Positions 26,721 to 35,302 of a DNA stretch of 64,000 nt are shown here, piece by piece; positions within the stretch are counted from its first letter, which is position 1, and the number at the start of each line of letters is the position of its first letter. The notes beneath the pieces are model-generated. The model did no database searches. It saw nothing but the letters and a program-made list of their open reading frames with translations, and was not told where the DNA came from. The stretch is taken from NCBI RefSeq assembly GCF_009908265.2, contig NZ_JAAATX020000013.1, forward strand, positions 1 to 64,000. The letters run 5' to 3'. A program made the translations under genes and the position numbers. The DNA is from Paragemmobacter amnigenus (GTDB lineage Bacteria; Pseudomonadota; Alphaproteobacteria; Rhodobacterales; Rhodobacteraceae).

Positions 26721-27665
26721 ATGAAACATGCCCTTTTCGGCGCGATGGTTGCGGCTGCGCTGGCCGTGCCGGCCTTTGCGAACGATTACACGATCATGGC
26801 CCCCGCCAGCCCCGGTGGCGGCTGGGATTCGACCGCGCGCACCATGCAGGAGGTGATGCAGGCCGAAGGGATTTCGTCCAGCGTGCAGGTGACGAACGTT
26901 CCGGGCGCGGGCGGGACCGTGGGTCTGGCGCAGTTCGTGTCCAGCGCGTCGGGCGATCCGTCGCAGCTGATCGTGGGGGGCTATGTGATGGTCGGGGCGA
27001 TCCTGACCAATGCCTCGCCCGTGTCGCTGGCCGATGTGACGCCCATCGCGCGGCTGACCGGCGAGGCGGTCGCCATCGTCGTTCCGGCGGCGTCGGAGAT
27101 TCAGGACATCAAGGGTCTGGTCGATGCCATGGCCGCCGATCCGGGTGCCGTAAGCTGGGCCGGCGGGTCGGCCGGTGGCGTGGACCATATCACCGTTGGC
27201 CTGCTGGCCAAGGCGGCGGGTGTTGACCCGACCAAGATCAACTATGTCGCCTTCTCGGGCGGTGGCGAGGCGACGGCGGCCATTCTGGGCAATCAGGTGA
27301 CGGCGGGCATCTCGGGGCTGGGCGAGTTCCTGCCGCAGGTCGAGGCGGGCACGATGCGCCTGCTGGCCGTGTCGTCGGATGCACGGATCGAGGGCGTGGA
27401 TGCGCCGACGCTGACCGAGGCGGGCTATGACGTCGTGGTGCAGAACTGGCGCATGGTGGCCGCCGCACCTGGCCTGAGCGACGAGCAGAAGGCGCAGGTT
27501 GCGGGCGATATCGAGAAGCTGGCGAAATCGGCAGGATGGCAGAAGGCGCTGGCCGACAAGGGCTGGGCCGACACCTATCTGGCGGGTGCCGATTTCGAGG
27601 CGCAGCTTGCCAAGGAGATCGAGTCGACGACCGCGATCCTCAAGGACATCGGTCTGGTGCAATGA
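26721..27665 (+). CDS. tctC: Tripartite tricarboxylate transporter substrate-binding protein
   Basis: 314-residue periplasmic receptor of the TctC (Bug) family. Signal peptide MKHALFGAMVAAALAVPAFA; mature start NDYTIMAPASPGGGWDSTAR with the SPGGGWD carboxylate-binding loop near residues 30-36. Further family segments: NVPGAGGTVGLAQF near 62-75 and the GG(S)AGGVDH loop near 152-158. Start after GGAGGAATAGCG. Stop and tctB start overlap in ATGA. A 112-bp gap upstream holds a TGTCA/TGACA stem followed by GGTTTTT, which could separate it from the binding-protein gene. Confidence 0.92.
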   Translation: MKHALFGAMVAAALAVPAFANDYTIMAPASPGGGWDSTARTMQEVMQAEGISSSVQVTNVPGAGGTVGLAQFVSSASGDPSQLIVGGYVMVGAILTNASPVSLADVTPIARLTGEAVAIVVPAASEIQDIKGLVDAMAADPGAVSWAGGSAGGVDHITVGLLAKAAGVDPTKINYVAFSGGGEATAAILGNQVTAGISGLGEFLPQVEAGTMRLLAVSSDARIEGVDAPTLTEAGYDVVVQNWRMVAAAPGLSDEQKAQVAGDIEKLAKSAGWQKALADKGWADTYLAGADFEAQLAKEIESTTAILKDIGLVQ

Positions 27666-28150
27666 CACCGCAAGGTGCACAGGGACGCCGCCCCGACGGG
27701 GCGGCGTTCGTCATCGCGGCCGGTCTGGTGGCGCTGGGCGCGCTGCTGGTCTGGGAAGGCGGGCGCATTCCGAACAAGCAGGGCTATGCGGGCGTCGGTC
27801 CGGGGGATGTGCCGTGGCTGGTGGGCTGGGTGCTGGTGGCGCTGGGTCTGGGGACGGCATGGCAGGGATGGCGGAACCCCGGCCCGCCACGACCGAAACA
27901 GCAGGCGGTGCCGCTGCTGTGGCTTTTGGGCGGGATGGGGGTGATGGTGGCGACGATCCACTGGATCGGGTTCGTCCTTGGCGCCGCGATCCTGTTCACC
28001 TGTGCCGCGGCGGCCTTTGGCGAGCGGCGTTTCCCACGCGCGATCCTGTCGGGGCTGGCGCTGGGGCTGTTCATCTATCTGGTCTTCGATGTCCTGTTGC
28101 AGCTGAACCTGCCTGCGGGGCCGATTGAAATGCTGATCTTCGGGCGCTGA
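27662..28150 (+). CDS. tctB: Tripartite tricarboxylate transporter small membrane subunit
   Basis: 162-residue TctB/DUF1468 protein with four hydrophobic segments (about 16-36, 47-72, 80-115, 122-155). The segment [22 protein letters not shown] near 35-56 matches the family feature following helix 1. ATG overlaps the tctC stop by 4 bp and tctA begins one base after its stop. It is needed with TctA for sodium- or proton-coupled uptake. Confidence 0.9.
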   Translation: MTPQGAQGRRPDGAAFVIAAGLVALGALLVWEGGRIPNKQGYAGVGPGDVPWLVGWVLVALGLGTAWQGWRNPGPPRPKQQAVPLLWLLGGMGVMVATIHWIGFVLGAAILFTCAAAAFGERRFPRAILSGLALGLFIYLVFDVLLQLNLPAGPIEMLIFGR

Positions 28151-28151
28151 C

Positions 28152-29669
28152 ATGGATACCTTCGGCTTTCTGATGCAGGGGCTGGCCACGGCGTTCGAGC
28201 CGATGATGCTGCTTTATGCGCTGATCGGGGTGGTGCTGGGCACGGCGGTGGGCGTGCTGCCGGGGATCGGGCCTGCGCTGACGGTGGCGCTGCTGCTCCC
28301 CGTGACATACGGGCTGGACCCTGCGGGGTCGCTGATCATGTTCGCGGGGATCTATTACGGGGGGATGTATGGCGGGTCGACCACGTCGATCCTGCTGAAC
28401 ACGCCGGGCGAAAGCGCGTCGGTCATCACCGCGCTGGAGGGGAACAAGATGGCCCGTGCGGGGCGCGGGGGGCCTGCGCTGGCGACGGCGGCCATCGGGT
28501 CGTTTGTGGCGGGGCTGATCGCGACGCTGCTTCTGGCATTTCTTGCGCCGCATGTGGTGAAGCTGGCGCTGGTCTTTGGCCCGCGGGAATATTTCGCGCT
28601 GATGGTGCTGGCCTTTGTCACCGTGTCGGCGGCCTTTGGCGACAGCGCGCTGAAGGGGTTGGTGTCGCTGTTCATCGGGCTGGCGCTGGCCTTGGTCGGG
28701 ATCGACCAGTTGACGGGGCAGGCGCGGCTGTCCTTCGGCGTGCCGCAACTGCTGGACGGGGTGGAGGTGACGACGCTGGCGGTTGCCATGTTCGCGCTGG
28801 GCGAGGCGCTGTTCGTCGCGGCGCAGGGGCCGGATGGCGGCAATGGCGTGCTGGCGATCAAGGGCAAGGTGCAGATGACGGCCGCCGATTGGGCGCGGTC
28901 GTGGAAGGCGTGGCTGCGCGGCACGGCGATCGGCTTTCCCATCGGGTCGATGCCGGCGGGCGGGGCGGATATCGCGTCCTTCCTGTCCTATGCGACCGAA
29001 CGGAACCTGACCAAACATCCGGAAGAATTCGGAAAAGGCGCGATCGAGGGCGTGGCGGGACCGGAGGCCGCGAACAACGCGGCGGCGGCGGGGACGCTGG
29101 TGCCGCTGTTGACGCTGGGCCTGCCCACGACTGCGACGGCGGCGATCATGCTGGCAGGGTTCCAGCAGTTCGGGTTGCAGCCGGGGCCGTTGCTGTTCGC
29201 CAGCGCGCCGCAGCTGGTCTGGGGGCTGATCGCGTCGCTTCTGGTGGCGAATGTGATGCTTCTGGTGCTGAACCTGCCGCTGATCCGGTTCTGGGTTCTG
29301 CTGCTGCGTATCCCACAGCCGTGGCTTTATGGCGGCATCCTTGTCTTTGCCACGCTGGGCACGCTGGGGGTGAACCCGTCGGTGGTGGAGCTGACCATGC
29401 TCGTGCTCTTCGGGACGCTGGGGTATCTGATGCGCCTATACGGCTATCCCATCGCGCCGGTGGTGGTGGGGCTGATCCTTGGTCCCATGGCCGAACAGCA
29501 GTTGCGCCGCGCGCTGGCCATCGCGCAGGGCGATCCGCTGACGCTGGTGCAATCGCCCGTGGCGGCGGTGCTGCTGGGGCTGGCCGCGGTGGCGCTGATC
29601 CTGCCGATGATCCTGCGGGCACGCGGGCGGGGGGATGTGCTGGCGCAGGTCGGCACGGCCGAGGACTGA
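28152..29669 (+). CDS. tctA: Tripartite tricarboxylate transporter large permease
   Basis: 505 residues, about twelve hydrophobic segments, full family length. Diagnostic motifs: [25 protein letters not shown] near residues 26-50, [24 protein letters not shown] near 65-88, and the repeat counterpart [26 protein letters not shown] near 302-327. This is the main translocating subunit for di/tricarboxylates, taken from TctC. It ends the tct operon; no strong terminator was seen after it. Confidence 0.95.
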   Translation: MDTFGFLMQGLATAFEPMMLLYALIGVVLGTAVGVLPGIGPALTVALLLPVTYGLDPAGSLIMFAGIYYGGMYGGSTTSILLNTPGESASVITALEGNKMARAGRGGPALATAAIGSFVAGLIATLLLAFLAPHVVKLALVFGPREYFALMVLAFVTVSAAFGDSALKGLVSLFIGLALALVGIDQLTGQARLSFGVPQLLDGVEVTTLAVAMFALGEALFVAAQGPDGGNGVLAIKGKVQMTAADWARSWKAWLRGTAIGFPIGSMPAGGADIASFLSYATERNLTKHPEEFGKGAIEGVAGPEAANNAAAAGTLVPLLTLGLPTTATAAIMLAGFQQFGLQPGPLLFASAPQLVWGLIASLLVANVMLLVLNLPLIRFWVLLLRIPQPWLYGGILVFATLGTLGVNPSVVELTMLVLFGTLGYLMRLYGYPIAPVVVGLILGPMAEQQLRRALAIAQGDPLTLVQSPVAAVLLGLAAVALILPMILRARGRGDVLAQVGTAED

Positions 29670-29919
29670 GGCGCAGCGCGGGGCATGGTTCTGCCGCGCC
29701 GTTCACGGGTACGGCTGCGGCCTGCCCCTTGACCGATGCCCGTCCATGGACCTTGCGTCTGGCCCCTGCCCGATGGCGGGGGCCTTGCCCGTCTGTCCGC
29801 GGACTCTGCCCCGTCTTGCAGGCAGCGCCTGTGGAGCGTGGGGCCGGATGGGCGTTGCAAGCAAGACATGCCGCCGGATGTTGCGATCCGCGGCCATCAG
29901 CATGTCAGGGGAAGGATAT
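29670..29919. other. Non-coding gap after tctA; no gene seen
   Basis: 250 bp between tctA and tRNA-Ala. No open frame with a ribosome site or recognisable product, and no strong hairpin followed by T residues. Short GC palindromes around CCCGATGGCGGG are present. Confidence 0.5.
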
Positions 29920-29995
<76 letters not shown>

Positions 29996-30004
29996 ACCGG
30001 AGGT

Positions 30005-30045
30005 CGAAGCACTCCTGCTTCGATGGGCGAAGCGTTTCCGCTTCG
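30005..30045 (-). repeat. Two tandem hairpins just upstream of tRNA-Ala
   Basis: CGAAGC-ACTCCT-GCTTCG (30005-30022) and CGAAGCG-TTTC-CGCTTCG (30028-30045), each followed by ATGG. They form a tandem duplicate of about 23 nt in the tRNA leader. Role unknown; they may lie in the promoter or the 5' leader removed by RNase P. Confidence 0.6.
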
Positions 30046-30144
30046 ATGGCCGCTGTCTAGTAGAGGGCGCGGTGGGGTGCAAGGGGAAAAATCGCGTTCT
30101 TCCAACCTTGTTTTCGGGCCCCGTTCCGCGCCCCGAAAGCGGTG

Positions 30145-30480
30145 TCAGACTTCCTCTTCGTCGCCGGCCACGTCGGCCAGATCGTCGAGCGAGACGTTGT
30201 CGTCGGCGTCATCTTCCAGCAGATCGTCGTCCAGTTCCGTGTCGTCGGCAACGCCCGCCTCGAGCAGGTCGTCATCGGCTTCCAGATCGTCGACCAGAAC
30301 GTCATCGTCCTTTTCCGGCACGGCGCGGCTGATGACGGCGGCGGCCATCTTGCGGCGGGCGGATTCGATATCCACCACTTCGCCGGTATAGGGCGAAACG
30401 ATGGGCGAGCGGTTCAGGTCATAGAAGCGCTTGCCGGTCGTCGGGCAGATACGCTTTGTACCCCATTCTTCCTTGGGCAT
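30145..30480 (-). CDS. TIGR02300 / FYDLN acid family protein
   Basis: 111-residue small soluble protein with the signature MPKEEWGTKRICP at the start and the name-giving FYDLN motif near residues 20-24 (GKRFYDLNRSPIVSPYTGE). CP and the Thr/Gly loop resemble half of a zinc-ribbon. The C-terminal two thirds (about 60-111) is a run dominated by Asp, Glu and Leu, predicted disordered. Confined mainly to alphaproteobacteria; function unknown. Start at 30480 chosen for the family N-terminus. Confidence 0.9.
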   Translation of the reverse strand: MPKEEWGTKRICPTTGKRFYDLNRSPIVSPYTGEVVDIESARRKMAAAVISRAVPEKDDDVLVDDLEADDDLLEAGVADDTELDDDLLEDDADDNVSLDDLADVAGDEEEV

Positions 30481-30662
30481 GGTCGTCCCTTTGTCATGGC
30501 CCCTGCGACGGCTTGCCGGAATCGGCTGCGCCATGCGTCAGGCTGGGTTGTCCAGAGTCGTGGTCGCTTGCCACAAGGCAAGGCGGGTGTCAAAGGCTTT
30601 TGCGGGCGTTGCAGCCATGGTGCAAGTGGCTATCCTTGGCGCGCAAAGCAAGAGGTTCCGTG

Positions 30663-31349
30663 ATGCCTGTCCTTCCCGGCTCGCCCCCGGTGGAAATCGT
30701 CCTGAAACGGTCGGCCCGCGCGCGGCGCTTCTCGCTCAGGGTGTCGCGGCTGGACGGGCGGGTGACGCTGTCGCTGCCCGCCCGCGCGCGCGAGGCCGAG
30801 GCGATGGATTTCGCCCGCGCGCAGGAGGGCTGGCTGCGCGAGACGCTGGCGGCCATGCCGTCGCGGGCCGGGGTGGGAATCGGGTCCGAAGTTCCGGTGG
30901 AGGGGCGGCTGCTGCGGCTTGTCGCGGCGACGGGGCGCGGGGTGCGGGTGGAGGGCGACTCGCTGCTGGTGCCGGGCGATCCGGCGCAGGCGGGGGCGCG
31001 GGTGGGGGCCTTCCTCAAGGCGCTGGCGCGGGAGCGGCTGGTCGCGGCATCGGACCGTCACGCGGCGGCGATCGGGCGTACGGTGACGCGGGTCACGCTG
31101 CGGGACACGCGGTCTCGCTGGGGATCCTGCGCGCATGACGGGTCGCTGATGTATTCCTGGCGGCTGGTGATGGCCCCGCCTTCGGTGCTGGACTATGTCG
31201 CCGCGCATGAGGTGGCGCATATGGTCGAGATGAACCATTCCGACCGTTTCTGGGCAGTGGTGGAGCGACTTTATCCCCGCTGGCAGGTGCAGCGGAAATG
31301 GCTGCATGCCGAGGGGCAGGCGCTGCATGCCTATCGTTTCGGGGATTGA
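30663..31349 (+). CDS. YgjP/DUF45-like zinc metallopeptidase domain protein
   Basis: 228 residues. Family signature RDTRSRWGSC near 143-152 and the zinc motif HEVAHMVEMNH with His182, Glu183, His186 and probably His192. These are the marks of the YgjP-like (DUF45, M48-related) family, which has a gluzincin-type active site but no well-defined substrate. The N-terminal half is an Arg-rich beta segment (VEIVLKRSARARRFSLRVSR). It stands 182 bp from the divergent FYDLN gene and 33 bp before the GntR gene. Confidence 0.88.
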   Translation: MPVLPGSPPVEIVLKRSARARRFSLRVSRLDGRVTLSLPARAREAEAMDFARAQEGWLRETLAAMPSRAGVGIGSEVPVEGRLLRLVAATGRGVRVEGDSLLVPGDPAQAGARVGAFLKALARERLVAASDRHAAAIGRTVTRVTLRDTRSRWGSCAHDGSLMYSWRLVMAPPSVLDYVAAHEVAHMVEMNHSDRFWAVVERLYPRWQVQRKWLHAEGQALHAYRFGD

Positions 31350-31382
31350 TTTTTCCCCGTTGCGGGTGCTTGGCTGCGCATC

Positions 31383-32033
31383 ATGCCGATCACCCCGCGC
31401 CAGACCGACCCCAACGCCGCCGCGCATGAACGCCTGTACCGGACGCTGCGCCAGCAGGTGATGCATGGCGAGCTGCCGCCCGGTCAGGCGATGACGTTGC
31501 GGGGGCTGGGCAAGCAGTTCGGCGTGTCCATGACCCCCGCGCGCGAGGCGGTGCGGCGGCTTGTGGCGGAGGGGGCGCTGACGCTGTCCTCGTCGGGGCG
31601 GATCTCGACGCCGGAACTATCGCCCGAGCGGATCGAGGAGTTGGCGGCGATCCGGGCGCTGCTGGAGCCCGAGATGGCAGCAAGGGCGCTGCCGCGGGCG
31701 CATTTCGCGCTGATCGAACGGTTGGCGGCGATCAATGCGCTGAACGCGGAGGCGGTGGTGAAGCAGGATGCGGTGGCCTATGTGCGGACCAATCTTGAAT
31801 TCCACCGCACGTTGTACCTGCGCGCGCAGGCGCCCGCGATGCTGGCCATCTGCGAAACCGTTTGGCTGCAACTGGGGCCCACCATGCGGGCGCTTTACTC
31901 CAAGCTGCGCCGGAAAGAGCCGCCGCAGCACCACCGGATGATCCTTGCCGCGCTGAAGGCGGGGGACGAGCCGGGGCTGCGGCTGGCGGTGCGAACGGAT
32001 GTGACGCAGGGGCTGCGGCATCTGGCGGGATGA
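31383..32033 (+). CDS. GntR family transcriptional regulator (FCD type)
   Basis: 216 residues. Winged helix-turn-helix at about 14-75 (LYRTLRQQVMHGELPPGQAM, MTPAREAVRRLVAEGAL) and a C-terminal all-helical FCD ligand domain (about 85-210) with metal-ligand-like positions in the NLEFHRTLY motif and a later HHRMILAAL. FCD regulators usually respond to small organic acids. It is followed one base later by an MFS transporter gene, so it probably controls that transporter in the same transcript. Ligand unknown. Confidence 0.92.
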   Translation: MPITPRQTDPNAAAHERLYRTLRQQVMHGELPPGQAMTLRGLGKQFGVSMTPAREAVRRLVAEGALTLSSSGRISTPELSPERIEELAAIRALLEPEMAARALPRAHFALIERLAAINALNAEAVVKQDAVAYVRTNLEFHRTLYLRAQAPAMLAICETVWLQLGPTMRALYSKLRRKEPPQHHRMILAALKAGDEPGLRLAVRTDVTQGLRHLAG

Positions 32034-32034
32034 T

Positions 32035-33177
32035 GTGATGATGAGACTTCCCCCGATCGTGCTGCTGATGGCGGCGGTGACCCTTGTCGGGTCCAATTCG
32101 CTGGCCCTGTCGCCTGTCGCGCTGGAGATCGGGCGCGGCTTTGGTGGGGCGAGTGCGCAGGAGGTGCTGGTGGCGGCGTCGCTCTTCGGGGCGGGGACGG
32201 CGCTGGCGGCGGTGGGGATCGCGCCCTATGCCGACCGGATCGGGCTGTCGCGGGCGCTGTCGGTGGCGCTGTGCGTGCTGGTGCTGGGGATGGCCGCGAC
32301 GGCGCTGGCACCGACGCTGGCGGTGGTCTGGGTGGCGCAGGGGGTGGCGGGGCTGGGGTCTGGCGTGGCGCTGCCTGCGACATACGGGCTGGCCGCCGAG
32401 ATCGCGCCCAAGGGGCGGGAGAGCACCTTTCTGGGCCGGGTTCTGATGGGATGGACGCTGAGCCTTGTCTTTGGCGCATCCGCCGCTGCTTTGATTGCCG
32501 AGGTGGCGGGGTGGCGGGCGGTGCATGGGGTGCTGGCGGGGCTGGGGGTCGTGGTGCTGCTGGCGCTGGCGCTGTCGCCGCGGATGGGCGAGGTGCGGGC
32601 GGCGCAGGGCGGGACGCCGTGGTCGGCGCTGCGGGTGCCCGGGATCGGGCCGGCGCTGGCGGTGGCGGGGGGCTATATGGCGGCTTTCTATGGGCTTTAT
32701 GCCTATGTCGCGCCGCATCTGCAGGCGGGGCTGGGCTGGCCAGTCTGGATGGCGGGGGCGGTGCCGCTGGTCTACGGGATCGGGTTCGGGGCGGCGGCGC
32801 TGGGCGATCCGTGGATCGACCGGTTCGGGGCGCGGCGGGTCGCGCCTTGGGTGTTCGGCGTGCTGGTGGTGCAATATCTGGCGCTGGCGCTGGTGGCGGG
32901 CAGCGCATGGGCGCTGGTGGCGGGGTGCCTGACCTGGGGGATGATCAACCACATGGGGCTGAACCTGATCGTCGGGCGGCTGGCGGGGATGGATGCCGCG
33001 CGGCGGGGGGCGATTCTGGGGCTGAATTCGGGGGTGACCTATCTGGCGATGTTCGTCGCCACCGCCGGGTTCGGCTGGGTCGAGGCGGGATGGGGCTTTG
33101 CCGCCTGCGCCGTGGTGTCGGCGGTCTGCGTGCTGCCCGCGCTTGGGGATGCGCTGCGGCTGCGGCGGGCGCGGTGA
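32035..33177 (+). CDS. MFS transporter
   Basis: 380-residue, twelve-helix major facilitator superfamily protein. Motif A-like loop PYADRIGLSRALSVA near residues 64-78 after helix 2, and YGLAAEIAPKGRESTFLGR near 120-138. It resembles the Bcr/AraJ (DHA1) group of efflux proteins or metabolite exporters. Start is ambiguous among GTG 32035, ATG 32038 and ATG 32041. Coupled with the GntR gene. Substrate not assignable from sequence. Confidence 0.88.
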   Translation: MMMRLPPIVLLMAAVTLVGSNSLALSPVALEIGRGFGGASAQEVLVAASLFGAGTALAAVGIAPYADRIGLSRALSVALCVLVLGMAATALAPTLAVVWVAQGVAGLGSGVALPATYGLAAEIAPKGRESTFLGRVLMGWTLSLVFGASAAALIAEVAGWRAVHGVLAGLGVVVLLALALSPRMGEVRAAQGGTPWSALRVPGIGPALAVAGGYMAAFYGLYAYVAPHLQAGLGWPVWMAGAVPLVYGIGFGAAALGDPWIDRFGARRVAPWVFGVLVVQYLALALVAGSAWALVAGCLTWGMINHMGLNLIVGRLAGMDAARRGAILGLNSGVTYLAMFVATAGFGWVEAGWGFAACAVVSAVCVLPALGDALRLRRAR

Positions 33178-33254
33178 GGGGGGTGCGGGGGGCTGCGCCC
33201 CCCTCACCCCCTTGGCGCTTCGTTGGTGGGGTTTCGCGGGTGCCGGATGGCGGA

Positions 33255-33298
33255 CCGGGGGACTTTGCGTCCCCCGGACCCCCTGCAGGATATTTGGG
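33255..33298 (+). repeat. Intergenic repeat copy A: hairpin plus GGATATTTGG
   Basis: A 9-bp perfect stem CCGGGGGAC/GTCCCCCGG with loop TTTGC (33255-33277), then ACCCCC and GGATATTTGG. Similar units lie at 48514-48543 and 57345-57382, each after a plus-strand gene. Likely a dispersed post-gene element that can end or stabilise transcripts. Confidence 0.65.
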
Positions 33299-33349
33299 AA
33301 CGGAAAATGCGGCGGGGGGGGAAGGTTGGCCCACCTCCCCCGGCCAAGA

Positions 33350-34738
33350 TCAGGCGTGGATCGCGCCGTCGCCACAGGCGAGCGCCGCCTCGCGCACCGC
33401 TTCGGAATATGTCGGGTGGGCGTGGCAGGTGAGGGCCAGATCCTGCGCCGAGGCGCCGAATTCCATCGCGACGCAGACTTCGTGGATCAGGTCGCCCGCG
33501 GCGGGGCCGATGATATGGGCGCCGAGGATGCGGTCGGTCGCCTTGTCGGCCAGCAGTTTCACGAAGCCTTCGCCCTGGAACACCGCCTTGGCGCGGCCAT
33601 TGCCCATGAAGGAGAACTTGCCGACCTTGTAGGCGCGGCCCTCTTCCTTGAGCTGTTCCTCGGTCTTGCCGACGCTTGCCACTTCGGGCGTGGTGTAGAT
33701 GACGCCGGGGATCACGCCGTAATTCACATGGCCCGCCTTGCCGGCAAGGATTTCGGCCAGCGCCATGCCCTCATCCTCGGCCTTGTGGGCGAGCATGGGG
33801 CCGGTGATCGCGTCGCCGATGGCGTATAGGCCCTTGATATTCGTGGCGAAATGGGCGTCGGTCTTGACCTGTCCGCGCGGGAGCATCTCAACCCCCAGCG
33901 ACTCGAGGCCGAGGCCCGCGGTGAAGGGGCGGCGGCCCGTGGCGACCAGCACGGTGTCGGCGTCGAGCGTGGCCTCGGAGTCGTCCTTGCGGAGTTTGTA
34001 GCGGACCTTGGCGCCCTTCTTCGACACATCGACACCCTGCACGGCGGCGCCGAGGATGAACTTGAGCCCCTGTTTTTGCAGGATGCGCTGGAAGGATTTG
34101 GCGACTTCGGCATCCATGCCGGGGGTGATGGCGTCGAGGTATTCGACCACGGTGACTTCGGCGCCGAGGCGGGCGTAGACGCTGCCCATTTCAAGGCCGA
34201 TCACGCCTGCGCCGATAACGACCAGTTTGGCAGGGATCTTTTCCAGGGTCAGCGCGCCGGTGGAGGTGACGACGGTCTTTTCGTCCACCGTCACGCCGTT
34301 CAGGGGCGAGGATTCGGAACCCGTTGCAATCACGATGTTTTTCGCGCTGTGCACCTCGTCGCCCACCTTCACTTGACCGGCGGCGGGGATGGAACCCCAG
34401 CCCTTGAGCCATGTGACCTTGTTCTTCTTGAACAGGAATTCGATGCCCTTGGTGTTCTGGCCGATCACGTCGTCCTTGTAGCCGAGCATACGCGCCCAAT
34501 CGACGGTGGGCTTGGCGCCCATCAGGCCCATTTTTTCAAAGTTCTCATGCACTTCGTGCAGGTGGTGGGTGGCATTCAAGAGCGCCTTGGACGGGATGCA
34601 GCCCACGTTCAGGCAGGTACCGCCAAGGGTGTCGCGCCCTTCGACGACCGCGGTCTTCAGGCCCAGTTGCGCGCAGCGGATGGCGCAGACATAGCCGCCG
34701 GGGCCGCCGCCGATGATGATGACGTCGAATTCAGCCAT
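33350..34738 (-). CDS. lpd: Dihydrolipoyl dehydrogenase (E3)
   Basis: 462 residues. FAD motif [14 protein letters not shown] near 7-20; redox disulfide [13 protein letters not shown] with Cys42 and Cys47; NAD motif [12 protein letters not shown] near 178-189; second FAD motif YAIGDAI near 309; catalytic dyad HAHPTYSE near 440-447 with His in HPTYSE. It reoxidises lipoyl groups of the 2-oxoglutarate dehydrogenase complex whose E1 and E2 genes lie just upstream. The 83-bp gap before it holds a 12-bp-period TGTGC array. It is the last gene of the suc-lpd set. Confidence 0.97.
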   Translation of the reverse strand: MAEFDVIIIGGGPGGYVCAIRCAQLGLKTAVVEGRDTLGGTCLNVGCIPSKALLNATHHLHEVHENFEKMGLMGAKPTVDWARMLGYKDDVIGQNTKGIEFLFKKNKVTWLKGWGSIPAAGQVKVGDEVHSAKNIVIATGSESSPLNGVTVDEKTVVTSTGALTLEKIPAKLVVIGAGVIGLEMGSVYARLGAEVTVVEYLDAITPGMDAEVAKSFQRILQKQGLKFILGAAVQGVDVSKKGAKVRYKLRKDDSEATLDADTVLVATGRRPFTAGLGLESLGVEMLPRGQVKTDAHFATNIKGLYAIGDAITGPMLAHKAEDEGMALAEILAGKAGHVNYGVIPGVIYTTPEVASVGKTEEQLKEEGRAYKVGKFSFMGNGRAKAVFQGEGFVKLLADKATDRILGAHIIGPAAGDLIHEVCVAMEFGASAQDLALTCHAHPTYSEAVREAALACGDGAIHA

Positions 34739-34768
34739 GGGTCGGTTCCTTCCTTGTCAGTCCCTCTG

Positions 34769-34821
34769 CGCCGTGCCGCGGGCTGTGCCGCAAGCTGTGC
34801 AGACAGGTGTACATACGTTTG
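34769..34821. repeat. 12-bp-period TGTGC array upstream of lpd
   Basis: Consecutive 12-mers: CGCCGTGCCGCG, GGCTGTGCCGCA, AGCTGTGCAGAC, AGGTGTACATAC, then GTTTGTC. The GTGC/GTAC core recurs at exactly 12-bp steps. A second array with an identical unit (GGCTGTGCCGCA) lies at 44682-44729, also upstream of a minus-strand gene. On the transcribed strand the motif reads GCACA. Confidence 0.8.
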
Positions 34822-35217
34822 TCAGATCAGCGCGGCCAGCATGAGGCCGAGGGTGGCGAACCAGCCCACGGCCCAGATGGCTGAACGCCAGGGGCGCCAG
34901 CCGAAGGCATAGGCGGGGATGTAGAGGATGCGGGCGGCCAGATAGGCGAAGGCCAGCGTCGCGGTGAGGGGCGAGGATGTGCCCGACAGCGTGACGACCA
35001 CCACGGCGAGGGTGAAGAGGATCAGCCCTTCGAAATGGTTGTTCATCGCGCGCTGCAGGCGGCCCGTCAGGGTGGAGAGGGGCCGCTCCGGCGCGCGGTC
35101 GCGGGGGCCGGAGGTGTAGCGGGTGCCGAGTTCAAGGTTGGCGGGGACGGCGAAGAGGATGAACTGCACCATCTGGAGGAGGCCAGCGAGGGTGAGGGCG
35201 GTGAGTTCGGGGGTCAT
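34822..35217 (-). CDS. MAPEG family membrane protein
   Basis: 131 residues with four hydrophobic segments: about 5-27, 60-82, 84-101 and 110-131. The family region RAMNNHFEGLILFTLAVVV near 56-74 (RxxNxxE/F-E-x motif) is present. MAPEG relatives include microsomal glutathione S-transferases, but the bacterial members in this position have no assigned reaction. It is in the suc-lpd transcript between sucB and lpd, with a palindrome-filled 85-bp gap upstream. Confidence 0.85.
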   Translation of the reverse strand: MTPELTALTLAGLLQMVQFILFAVPANLELGTRYTSGPRDRAPERPLSTLTGRLQRAMNNHFEGLILFTLAVVVVTLSGTSSPLTATLAFAYLAARILYIPAYAFGWRPWRSAIWAVGWFATLGLMLAALI

Positions 35218-35241
35218 TGCGGGCCTCGGGTCGGGGCGGGG

Positions 35242-35299
35242 GCAAGGCGGGGCCGGTGGCCCCGCCTTGCGGTAGGATGGGCAATATTGCCCATCCTAC
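35242..35299. repeat. Two perfect palindromes between sucB and the MAPEG gene
   Basis: First: 13-bp arms GCAAGGCGGGGCC with loop GGT (35242-35270). Second: a perfect 28-bp palindrome whose half is GTAGGATGGGCAAT (35272-35299). The second belongs to a GTAGG..CCTAC palindrome type; a weaker one lies at 58337-58360. It could reduce expression of the downstream MAPEG and lpd genes. Confidence 0.8.
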
Positions 35300-35302
35300 G
35301 GG

